From an uncultured Acidobacteriia bacterium (GTDB lineage: Bacteria; Acidobacteriota; Terriglobia; Bryobacterales; Bryobacteraceae), in NCBI GenBank assembly GCA_903900705.1, contig CAIUOG010000033.1, forward strand, positions 1-64,000: 64,000 nt of DNA. The letters run 5' to 3'. The notes under the pieces were generated by a model. It did no database searches. It saw only the letters and a list, made by a program, of their open reading frames with translations, and had not been told where the DNA came from. Positions within the stretch are counted from its first letter, which is position 1. Every line of letters begins with the position of its first letter. Positions 48,223-56,996 of the stretch are shown in pieces. Both the position numbers and the translations under genes were made by a program.

Positions 48223-49644
48223 CTACTTCATCAACGTAAATGAATCGACTTCCTTTCCGGTTTCGGTAATCTGCTTCATCCGGAAAGTCCCGCCATCAAT
48301 ATCCACGATGCTGACCGAGTGTTCATTGGAGATGAACTTATCGGTAAACCCCTGCCAGCTGGACGGTTCGTTCATCTGCGGGACATCATACAGCCCCGCG
48401 CCACCGCCCCCGCTCACGATGTAAATCACACCGTTCGCCTTGTGCGTGGCGCGGCTGTCGAAATCCTTATCGAGGGTCCATGCGCCCGCCACTTCGCCCT
48501 TCGGTCCCACGGCATCACCATTCGTCTGCGGTTCCGGCGCGAAGGTCAGCGGGAAGCTGCGCTGGTAATTGTGCACATGGCCCGCGAAGACGATATCGAC
48601 CTTGCCCTTTTCAAACAGCGGGGCGAGCGTGCGCATCCACTGATCTGTGAAGTGGGTGTGGGAGGAGTTAAATCCGGGGTGGTGGAAGGCGACGAAACGC
48701 CAGGTGGCGCCGCTGGCGGCGGCGAGATCCTTTTCGAGCCAGGCGCGCAGTTCGGGATTCGTCCAGTCCATGTAGTTGTTGGAATCGAGGACGGTCCAGT
48801 GAGCGTTGCCGTAATCGAACGAGAAGTTCGCCATGACCGGGTAGCGCGGCGCGGCGGCGGCGCGGAAGGCGGGCTGCGCGGCTTCATTACCCATCAGCAC
48901 GTGCGACGTTTTGGGCGCGCCTGATTTGACCACGGGACCATTCAGAGGCTGATCCCAGTAGAGGAAGTAGGCGAGCGAATCGGGAAAGCGAGTGAAGTTC
49001 TGCAGAACCGAATCGTGATTTCCGGGGGCCGCGATCATCGGCACGGAACGAATCAGAGGCGCGCCGGTTTCCGCACTTGCCGTTTCGTTGTTGTAAACAG
49101 GGAAAAACTTGTCGCGATACTCGGAGATCCGGCCGGAGGTGTAGACGATATCGCCCGTCACGAAGACGAAATCCGGCTTCGTCAGCATGGTCTGGTAAGC
49201 GATGGCCTTCTGACCCGGCGTGCCCTGCGACGAATCACCGAACAGCGCGAAATGCACGGGCTGGGTGGCGGATTTCCTTGCCTTCCCGGTCGATTCAAAG
49301 ACAGGCTTGCCGTCCATCAGAACGCGATAGCGGAACTCCTCACCGGGTACGAGTGCGGTCAGCCCGGCGCGGTACACCTGATGCTTCGGAATTCCGGGGG
49401 CATCCACTGTCTGCGCGACAGGGGCCATGGCGGCGCGCCAGGCTTTGTCCTTCGAAGTCCGGACGTCCACAGACCATTGCGCGGTTGCCTCGGTGTGCCA
49501 AAGCAGCACGAGGCTTTCCTGCGCGGCGAGCCGGGGAGCATCCCCCAACTGGAGATACGGCTTCTCGACAAAGGGCTCTGCGGACTGGGCCGGCAGCAGG
49601 CTGGCGGCAAGAAAAAACGAAGCCAATAGCGAAGTTCTGAACAT
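48223..49644 (-). CDS. Secreted metallophosphoesterase (purple-acid-phosphatase-like)
   Basis: FALFGDSSQGTPG, FVTGDIVYTSGR, AAPGNHDS, VAFHHPGFNSS, VDIVFAGHVHNYQRS. Confidence 0.92.
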   Translation of the reverse strand: MFRTSLLASFFLAASLLPAQSAEPFVEKPYLQLGDAPRLAAQESLVLLWHTEATAQWSVDVRTSKDKAWRAAMAPVAQTVDAPGIPKHQVYRAGLTALVPGEEFRYRVLMDGKPVFESTGKARKSATQPVHFALFGDSSQGTPGQKAIAYQTMLTKPDFVFVTGDIVYTSGRISEYRDKFFPVYNNETASAETGAPLIRSVPMIAAPGNHDSVLQNFTRFPDSLAYFLYWDQPLNGPVVKSGAPKTSHVLMGNEAAQPAFRAAAAPRYPVMANFSFDYGNAHWTVLDSNNYMDWTNPELRAWLEKDLAAASGATWRFVAFHHPGFNSSHTHFTDQWMRTLAPLFEKGKVDIVFAGHVHNYQRSFPLTFAPEPQTNGDAVGPKGEVAGAWTLDKDFDSRATHKANGVIYIVSGGGGAGLYDVPQMNEPSSWQGFTDKFISNEHSVSIVDIDGGTFRMKQITETGKEVDSFTLMK

Positions 49645-49691
49645 TGCTTTTATTGTCTACGAGCTACGTGACAGCGGGATGAACAGGGTTC

Positions 49692-51248
49692 ATGAGAGAA
49701 TACTCGTCCATGGTGCTCCGTCTTGCCCTTCTTTCCTGCCTGCCCATTTTCCTATGGGCGCAACAGTCCTGCGAGGGCCTGGCCAGGCTGAAACTTCCGG
49801 GCGTCAGCATCGTTTCCGCAGTGGCTGTTCCGGCCGGGAATTTCCAGGTTCAGAACGTCTCCGGCCCGGTACCGGCCTTCTGCCGCGTAGCCGCGATGGT
49901 AACGCCAGAGGTTCGCTTCGAACTCTGGATGCCGGTGCAGTGGAATCGGAAGATGCTGGCGGTGGGCAATGGCGGACTGGCCGGCAGCATCAGTTACGGG
50001 GCCATGCTGAAGCCGCTGCAGCGGGGCTATGCGACCAGCAGCACCGATACAGGCCACACGGGTTCCAACACGAATGACGGCGCCTGGGCGCTGGGCCACT
50101 ATGAGCGCATTGTGGACTTTGCCGACCGCGCCATCCATGTGATGGCCGAGGCCGACAAGGTGATTCTGCGAGCATTTTATGGGAATGCGCCGGCCCATTC
50201 CTATTTCAATGGCTGTTCGCAGGGCGGCCATGAAGCGCTGATTGAAGCGCAGAGGTATCCGCGGGACTTTGACGGCATCATTGCCGGGGACCCGGCCAAC
50301 AACTGGACGCGCCATTACGCGGGAGGACACCTGTGGTCGGCGGTGGTGACCGAGGGTGAAGCGTATATCCCGGCGTCGAAGGTCCCGCTGCTGGCGAATG
50401 CGGTGAATGCGGAGTGCGATGAACTGGACGGGGTAAAAGACGGGGTGCTGAGCGACCCGCGGCGCTGCCGTTTCGACCCCGCGAAACTACTCTGCGCGGG
50501 CGCGGACGCGCCGAACTGTCTGACCGCGCCGCAGGTTAAAGCGGTCAATCAGCTATGGACCGGACTGCGCGATGAGCATGGCGACCAGATCTATCCGGGA
50601 ATCGTGCCGGGCGGCGAGGCGGGTCCGGGCGGGTGGGCCAACTGGATCACGGGCGCCGCGCCAGGCGCCAGCGGCCACGCGAGGCTGGGAATTCCGTTCT
50701 ATCGCTACATGGTATTCGACGATGCGAACTGGGACTACAAGACGTTCCACTTTGAAGGGGGCAATGGCTTTGACAGCGATGTCGACTTCGCCGATGCGAA
50801 ACTCGGCGCCCTGTTCAACGCGACGTCGCCCGATCTGACGGCGTTCCAGGCGCGCGGCGGCAGGCTGATTCAGTATCACGGCTGGAGCGACCCCGATATC
50901 ACTCCGCTCAACAGCCTGAACTATTACGACAGCGTCACCAACTTCATGAGCCGTGGTGGAAATCACGGGCTGAAAGAGACGATGGAGTTCTACCGGCTGT
51001 TCATGGTACCAGGTATGCAGCACTGCGGCGGCGGTCCGGGAGCGACGTCATTCGATATGGTGGAGCCGCTCGAGAAGTGGGTGGAACAGGGCGTTGCGCC
51101 GGAACGTGTTACCGCCGCTCACCTCACCAACGGGACGCCGGATCGGACACGTCCGCTGTGTCCGCATCCTCAGGAGGCAAAGTGGACGGGCCGGGGCAGC
51201 ACGGATGATGCGGCGAACTTCGTCTGCGTGATTCCGCCGCGGCTTTGA
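49692..51248 (+). CDS. Tannase/feruloyl esterase family protein
   Basis: NGCSQGGHEALIEAQRYPRDFDGIIAGDPANNW; GWSDPDITPLNSLNYYD; VPGMQHCGGGPG. Confidence 0.93.
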   Translation: MREYSSMVLRLALLSCLPIFLWAQQSCEGLARLKLPGVSIVSAVAVPAGNFQVQNVSGPVPAFCRVAAMVTPEVRFELWMPVQWNRKMLAVGNGGLAGSISYGAMLKPLQRGYATSSTDTGHTGSNTNDGAWALGHYERIVDFADRAIHVMAEADKVILRAFYGNAPAHSYFNGCSQGGHEALIEAQRYPRDFDGIIAGDPANNWTRHYAGGHLWSAVVTEGEAYIPASKVPLLANAVNAECDELDGVKDGVLSDPRRCRFDPAKLLCAGADAPNCLTAPQVKAVNQLWTGLRDEHGDQIYPGIVPGGEAGPGGWANWITGAAPGASGHARLGIPFYRYMVFDDANWDYKTFHFEGGNGFDSDVDFADAKLGALFNATSPDLTAFQARGGRLIQYHGWSDPDITPLNSLNYYDSVTNFMSRGGNHGLKETMEFYRLFMVPGMQHCGGGPGATSFDMVEPLEKWVEQGVAPERVTAAHLTNGTPDRTRPLCPHPQEAKWTGRGSTDDAANFVCVIPPRL

Positions 51249-51265
51249 AATAGACTTCAGGCGAA

Positions 51266-51571
51266 TCAGGCTTCCGACGCCAGTTCCGCCTCTTCGGCGG
51301 CACTGGACCCGGCGCGGCGGGCATCTTCAATCACTTCCTGCGCCTTTGCGGCGAGGTGTTCCGGCACATGCACCTGAAAGTCGAGACTCGGCAACATGTG
51401 CGGACCCACCAGGAGGGTGGGGATTTCGCTGGCCTCCAGAATTCCCTGAATCGTCAGCGCCTCCATTTCCGCATCGTGGTTCCCGGAGGTAAAGACCGGG
51501 ATGAAGGACTCCTCGTTCTGAGTGGTGGCTGTCATGGCTTCACGATACTCCTGTTGCGCGACGAAGACCAT
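51266..51571 (-). CDS. Small DUF2007-like putative signal-transducing protein
   Basis: FTSGNHDAEMEALTIQGILEASEIPTLLVG...DFQVHVPEHLAAKAQEVIEDAR; true start possibly 51535. Confidence 0.65.
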   Translation of the reverse strand: MVFVAQQEYREAMTATTQNEESFIPVFTSGNHDAEMEALTIQGILEASEIPTLLVGPHMLPSLDFQVHVPEHLAAKAQEVIEDARRAGSSAAEEAELASEA

Positions 51572-51576
51572 CCCCC

Positions 51577-51612
51577 AAAAGTAAAGGGCCGCGGCATGAC
51601 GCCGCAGCCCCT
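51577..51612 (-). terminator. Putative terminator after the TonB receptor gene
   Basis: GGGC.GCGGC/GCCGC.GCCC stem; minus strand followed by TTTACTTTT. Confidence 0.5.
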
Positions 51613-51637
51613 GGGTGCTTTTGACTGCTCGATCCGG

Positions 51638-54600
51638 TCAGAAGTTCAGCCGGAGCGAGGCCTGCATGATGCGCGGATCGGTGGTGCCGCTCTTCGCACC
51701 CCAGTTTGCGGTGACGCTGGTGCCGTTCGCGTTAACACCGTTAAAGCTGCCGGTGTTGACGGCGGACGTGACCAGGTGATTGGCCACGTTGTACATCTCA
51801 AACCGGAAGTCCCACTTGAACCGCTCACCGGTGTAGAAAGACTTCACCAGAGAGGAGTTCACGTTGATCCAGCGCGGCAGGAAGATGTTGTATGCGCCGA
51901 GGTTGCCGAAAGTCCCGAGGGCCGGCAGCGCGAAGGCCGAAGGGTTCAGGATCTGCGAACCGCCCACGATGCCACCGGCATAGGGATTGCCAATGATGTT
52001 GGGGCGCTGGTTGCCATCACCGGTACCAGCCTGGTCAGGTGAGATGGTGAGGTTGACGGGAAGGCCGCTCTGGAACTGGGCTACACCGTTGATCTGCCAG
52101 TTGCCGAGAGCCCGTTTGTACCATTCGTGATTATTGCCTTTCCAGAAGGGAATGGGATAAACCCAGCTGGTGACAAGGACCTTATTGCGGCTGTAGCTGG
52201 AAGTGCCCCAGTCGTTGCGGAGATTATAGCTGTCCTCGGGCTGGTAGCTGTACGAGTTGGCGTCCGTGCGGCCTTTCGCCCAGGTGAAGGCGACACTGAC
52301 GGAACCGGCTCCCTGGAACTGCTTGCGGAGTTGCGTCTGGAGTGAGTTGTAGATGAAGTTCGCACCGGTGTTGTATTCCTGAATGACCGCATAGCCTTTA
52401 TACGGACGCAGGGAATTCGCATTGGCGAGGGTGGTGGTAGAGCCGGGCACGTAATGGGTCTTGCCGTAGCCAAGCGGTTCCTGATTAATGTCTTCAAGGT
52501 AGGACAGATTCGAAGCCGAGGAGCCGACATAGGTGACGGTAACCACCGTGGTCCTGTCGAGTTTATGCTGGACACCGAGACTCCAGGTCATGGAGCGCGG
52601 GTCTTTCATGTCGAGGAAATGCGAGTTACTGATGGTCTGCACCGAAGTGGGGCCAGATGCCGCCGCGCCCGGATTGGTGACCAGACCGTTTAGCACAGAG
52701 GCGGAAGGATTAAACGGCGCATTGTTAATTCCGCTGAAGATGAAATTCCCTTCAATGCGTTCATAAGCGATGCCGTAGCCTCCCCGCAGAACGGTGTTCT
52801 GCTTACCGGTCAGGTCATAAGCGAAGCCAATGCGCGGAGCATAGTTGTTCCACCGGGTGGTCGCGCCTCCGAGGGGCAGGTTGTGGAACAGCGCGAGCGT
52901 GGCAGGGTCACTGTACTGCGCGACTCGCCCCTTCGCCGTATCCGGGAAACCGTTGCCCGGAATTACCAGTCCGTTGTAAGGGCTGGGAGCGGCCAACACC
53001 TGACCGTTTGAAGGATTGATGGTCGCGGCTTTGGTCGGATCATAATACTGCGGCAGGAACTGAACGGTGTTATTCAGAGCGCTGTACTGCGGCTGCATGT
53101 AAGACCAGCGAAGGCCCGCATTGACGGTCAGGCGGGAGTTGACTTTCCAGTCATCCTGAACAAAGGGTTCGATCTGCGTAAAGCGGTACCAGCCCTGCCG
53201 GATGCTGCCGAACTCCGTGTAAGACTGGAAGTCACCCAGCAGAGCATCGCCCAGGGCCTGGCCGGAGGTGGGAGTGCGCGCGGTGCTGAAGCTGAACTGG
53301 CCATTAATGGCGGGGGGATTGTCCTGATTTTTCCGGCTGCGCATGAAGAGCGCGCCCAGCTTCACGGTGTGGTTCCCGATGATCTTTGTCAGCGTATCCT
53401 TGGCGTGGCGTCGAAAATGCGGTTGTAATTATTGAAGCTAAGAGGGGACACCGAGAGCGTTGTGTAACCGCTGATCGCCACCTGCGGAATGTCCGGGGAG
53501 GCGTTGTAGATGGTCGGAAGGCTGATTCCGAAGCCCTTGCGTGTGTAGTCGGTAATGAAGGTCTTATTCGGGATCACGTCGCCCTGCTCGATAATCACGT
53601 TGCCGGTGTAAGTAAACTGCGCGACGTTGATGAGAGTGGGAGCGAAGACGTGGTTCCACTGAATCCCGAGGTTGACGCCGGGGACGTTGCGGTAGTACTC
53701 AATCAGATTCGTGGTATTTTCCAGCTGATTGTAGTGATCGTGCGCCCAGTGGAAGTTCAGCTGGTTGGTCTCATTGAGGTTGTAGTCCAGCTTGACGATT
53801 TCCTGGTGAACGTTGGTTGGCGTGGTTTCGTTGAAGGAATAAGTCGCGGTGCCCTGGTTGGCAGCCGGATAGATATTGATCAGCTTCTGCATGTCCGGAT
53901 TGATCAGACTGGCCGGAATGGTGTTGTTCGGATAAGGCGTCTGGGTCAGCGGGTCACGCACTGTGGCGGTGCCGAAGTTACCGCTCTTGAGAGTGGCATT
54001 GGGAACTGTCCAGGTGGTGGTTGCCCCCTGGCGCAGGAACTTCAGATCTTCGGCGACAAAGAAGAAGAGCTTGTCGCGATTCCGGTTAAACTTCGTGCGC
54101 GGGAGCAGCACCGGTCCACCAATATTCGCGCCGAAGTTGTTCCAGCGCAGCTTGGGCTTACCGACCGCGGCCGCATTGTAAGTGTTGGCGGCCAGACTGT
54201 CATTTCGCCAATACTCATACATCTTGCCGTGGAAGGCCTTGGTGCCGCTGCGGATGGAGATATTCACGACGGCGCCGGAACTGGTGCCGGACTCCGCGCT
54301 GAAATTGCTGGTGAGCACACGGAACTCACCAATGGCATCGGGATTCACATTGACGAAGTTGTTGCCGCCGCCACCGTTGTCTTTGTTGTCGCCGCCGTCG
54401 AGATTCCAGGTTGTGGTGTCGGTGCGTCCGCCGTTAATCGACTGGCCGCTGTTATTCACGCCATAGCCACCAAAGAGGCCGAAGCCACTGGTGTAAGTGG
54501 TGGAGACGCCGGGGAGCAGTGCCAGCAATTCGGGGAAATTGCGCCCATTGAGCTGCAGTTCGCTGGCCTGTTCGCCGGTGACGGTGAAACCCAGCTCACC

Positions 54601-54990
54601 GGTGGTGGTTTCGACGACGATCGCGTCCGCCTGCACAGTCAGCACTTCGGCCTGGCTCCCGACCTGAAGAGTACAGTTCACTTCGATACTGATGTTTGTA
54701 TTGAGCGCGTTATCGGCAATAATTTCCTTCTTAAAGCCCGGTGACTCGCAGGTGACGTTGTATTTGCCGGTGGGCAGGTTGGGGACGACATACTCCCCGG
54801 ATTCATTGGTTTTCGCGACACGGGTGAGACCGGTGTCTTTATCCAGCACCGTGACGCTGACGTTGTGGATGGCGGCGCCCGTGGCGTCGACGGCGCGTCC
54901 CGCGATCTGCTGATTGAGGCTGGACTGAGCCAGCATGCCGGCAGGCATGGCGGCGGCCAGAAACAGCAAAGCGTAGCTGATTCGATTCAT
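51638..54990 (-). pseudogene. Oar-like TonB-dependent receptor with N-terminal carboxypeptidase-regulatory domain, split by a frameshift near 53402-53412
   Basis: ORFs 53389..55098 (N half, ends ...SFNNYNRIFDATPRIR*) and 51638..53365 (C half) are consecutive parts of one receptor; frame-corrected sequence continues KDTLTKIIGNHTVKLGALFMRSRKNQDNPPA. Confidence 0.82.
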
Positions 54991-55079
54991 TTGTGCTCCC
55001 CTGAAAGAGAAACGATCCCTAAACGTTAACTCTGCCTGAAGAGTATATATCAGGACGGAAATGAATGGGGGCTGGAATG

Positions 55080-55130
55080 AAAAAAAGCGTCGCCTCACGC
55101 AGCTGGAGTCTCAACTGCGCGAGGCGACGC
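55080..55130 (-). terminator. Strong rho-independent terminator ending the small peptide/methyltransferase operon
   Basis: Near-perfect 16-bp stem (GCGTCGCCTC-a-CGCAG ... CTGCG-c-GAGGCGACGC) followed on the minus strand by seven Ts. Confidence 0.85.
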
Positions 55131-55157
55131 AGGAATCCCTGATCGATTTGAGGGGCG

Positions 55158-55451
55158 TTAGTGCAGTCCGCCGCCGTCAAAGGCATTGCAGAGTTCGCGC
55201 AGACTTTGCAACTCGCGTTCGTCGGGATTCCAGCGGTAGGCGTGCGTCTCGCAATGAAAAACGGGCGAGCGGGTATCCAGTAACTCGCGCAGTTCCGCCA
55301 CAGTCCATTGCTGCCCCAGCAGATGACGTCCGTCCGGACAGACCACGTCCCGGACAATCAGACGTTCGGCGCGGTAGCCCTCAGCGCCCGGCGCGGGAGC
55401 GCCAAAACAGGTCTTAAAACAATCCAGACACTTTTCCACCAGAATGGTCAT
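55158..55451 (-). CDS. Small uncharacterised Cys-containing protein (97 aa)
   Basis: MTILVEKCLDCFKTCFGAPAPG...; GAGGAGAG Shine-Dalgarno-like sequence upstream; lies between methyltransferase and terminator. Confidence 0.6.
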   Translation of the reverse strand: MTILVEKCLDCFKTCFGAPAPGAEGYRAERLIVRDVVCPDGRHLLGQQWTVAELRELLDTRSPVFHCETHAYRWNPDERELQSLRELCNAFDGGGLH

Positions 55452-55495
55452 ACTGCTCTCTCCTCTTTGGAGGATGAAGCAATTCGCCTGCCGTT

Positions 55496-56755
55496 TTACC
55501 GCCTGACAGCACTGCCCCAGGGAAGCACACGCCAGGGAATGGCCTGTGCGCTGTTTTCAATGGCGGAATTCAGGGGGCCGACATCAGCGAATTCGTCCCC
55601 GACTGGCAGGATGATACGGGCGGCGGCAAGTACGAGGGCGTTCGCCAGAAGGTCGCGCGGGTCTGTTTCCGGAGTGAGCAGGTGGGACAGAATCCGGGGA
55701 CCGCCGTCGAGCGCGGCAACAATGCTCCGGGCGGATGGATTGTCGAAACGCAGCTTGCCGGCGGGAGTCTGAACGACGTATTCCACGTTCCGGGAGTCTT
55801 TGGCGAGAGCGTAGCAGCGTGACAGCAGCGCCTCGCGGCGGCGGTCCGAATCGGCGGTCTGGCCATCGCGAATATAGACATCCTGGCGAAAGAACTGATC
55901 GAGAAAGAAATCGCGGGCAAACTCACGGGCATCCTGATCTTCGATGCCGGCGAGAACGTCGCGGGCCGCTTTCCGCAGGACGAAGGAATCGTAATTCTGC
56001 AGCAGGTTGGCCGTTCCCGCGGAGGCAAGCCCGATGGAGCGCATATCGGCCCGCACTTCGGTGACGCAGAGGGGATCCCAACTGCCACCCATCAGTTCGT
56101 GCGCCAGATAGGCCGGGGGGAGTTCCGGACGACTCATCAGAGCAGCCGCCATAGGGCTGGCGGTGAGGGCTGGCGCTTTGAGTTCCGTCATCGCGCGCGC
56201 GACTCGGAGGGCGGCGAGAGCCCGGGTCTGGCTGTCACCCGGCAGGCTGTTTCCAATGGCGCGAACGAGGCGCTGCAGCGGCAGGTCCGCGGCGCGCCCG
56301 GGCATGGCGTTGTAGCTGACAAAGACCAAACCACCGGGCTTGAGATGGCGATTTACGAAGCGCAGCCACGACTGGCGGACGGGCGGACTGACCCAGGAGT
56401 AGACGCCGTGGGAGACGATGTAGTCAAAAGAGGGGAGGTTGAGGTTGCAGGCGGAGTCGAAATCAGCGCAGTGCAGGGTCAGATTCTGAAGACCGGCATC
56501 ATCCCGAAGTCGACCTGCCGCTGCTATGTGGGCAGGAAGGATGTCTATGCCGTAAAATTTGCCGCGCGGATGAGTCGCGGCCAGCGCAATCGGCGTCAAG
56601 GCGAGGCCACAGCCAAGATCGCACCAGTTGAAGGTATCACTTCGATCCGGCGGAACAAAACCCGAAACCAGCGCCGCGTGGTCCAGCCACGCGGGCGCCA
56701 GTTCCGCGATATAGCTCCAGACGTAGGGGACGTCAGAGACGTAGCCGTCTGTCAA
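55496..56755 (-). CDS. Class I SAM-dependent methyltransferase with C-terminal regulatory-like domain
   Basis: WCDLGCGLALTPIALAATHPRGKFYGIDILPAHIAAA, FDYIVSHGVYSWV, KPGGLVFVSYNAMPG; TTG start overlaps upstream TGA. Confidence 0.88.
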   Translation of the reverse strand: MTDGYVSDVPYVWSYIAELAPAWLDHAALVSGFVPPDRSDTFNWCDLGCGLALTPIALAATHPRGKFYGIDILPAHIAAAGRLRDDAGLQNLTLHCADFDSACNLNLPSFDYIVSHGVYSWVSPPVRQSWLRFVNRHLKPGGLVFVSYNAMPGRAADLPLQRLVRAIGNSLPGDSQTRALAALRVARAMTELKAPALTASPMAAALMSRPELPPAYLAHELMGGSWDPLCVTEVRADMRSIGLASAGTANLLQNYDSFVLRKAARDVLAGIEDQDAREFARDFFLDQFFRQDVYIRDGQTADSDRRREALLSRCYALAKDSRNVEYVVQTPAGKLRFDNPSARSIVAALDGGPRILSHLLTPETDPRDLLANALVLAAARIILPVGDEFADVGPLNSAIENSAQAIPWRVLPWGSAVRR

Positions 56756-56880
56756 ATCTTCAGCTTCAGGAAGCCGCCGGCCACACGTTCCGTGTCTTCT
56801 TCCGTCAGCTCAATGCTCTGCGGCTCGACCGGCTGGGTGAGTTCGTCGGCATTCGGCGCAGGCTTGGTGGGTTCAGTCAT
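56752..56880 (-). CDS. 42-aa double-glycine-leader peptide (RiPP/NHLP-like precursor candidate)
   Basis: Manual translation MTEPTKPAPNADELTQPVEPQSIELTEEDTERVAGGFLKLKI*; ELxxExxxxVAGG leader; TTGA overlap with methyltransferase start; AAGGA upstream of ATG; below the ORF-track cutoff. Confidence 0.72.
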   Translation of the reverse strand: MTEPTKPAPNADELTQPVEPQSIELTEEDTERVAGGFLKLKI

Positions 56881-56996
56881 TTTATTAATTCCTTTCTGTG
56901 GCCGCGCGCAATGGCGCGGTTATGAATGTAGTGTATGACGACGGTAAAACGTTGCAGCGGACGAAAACGGGCCAGCCTGATAGTTTGGTTGCTTGT

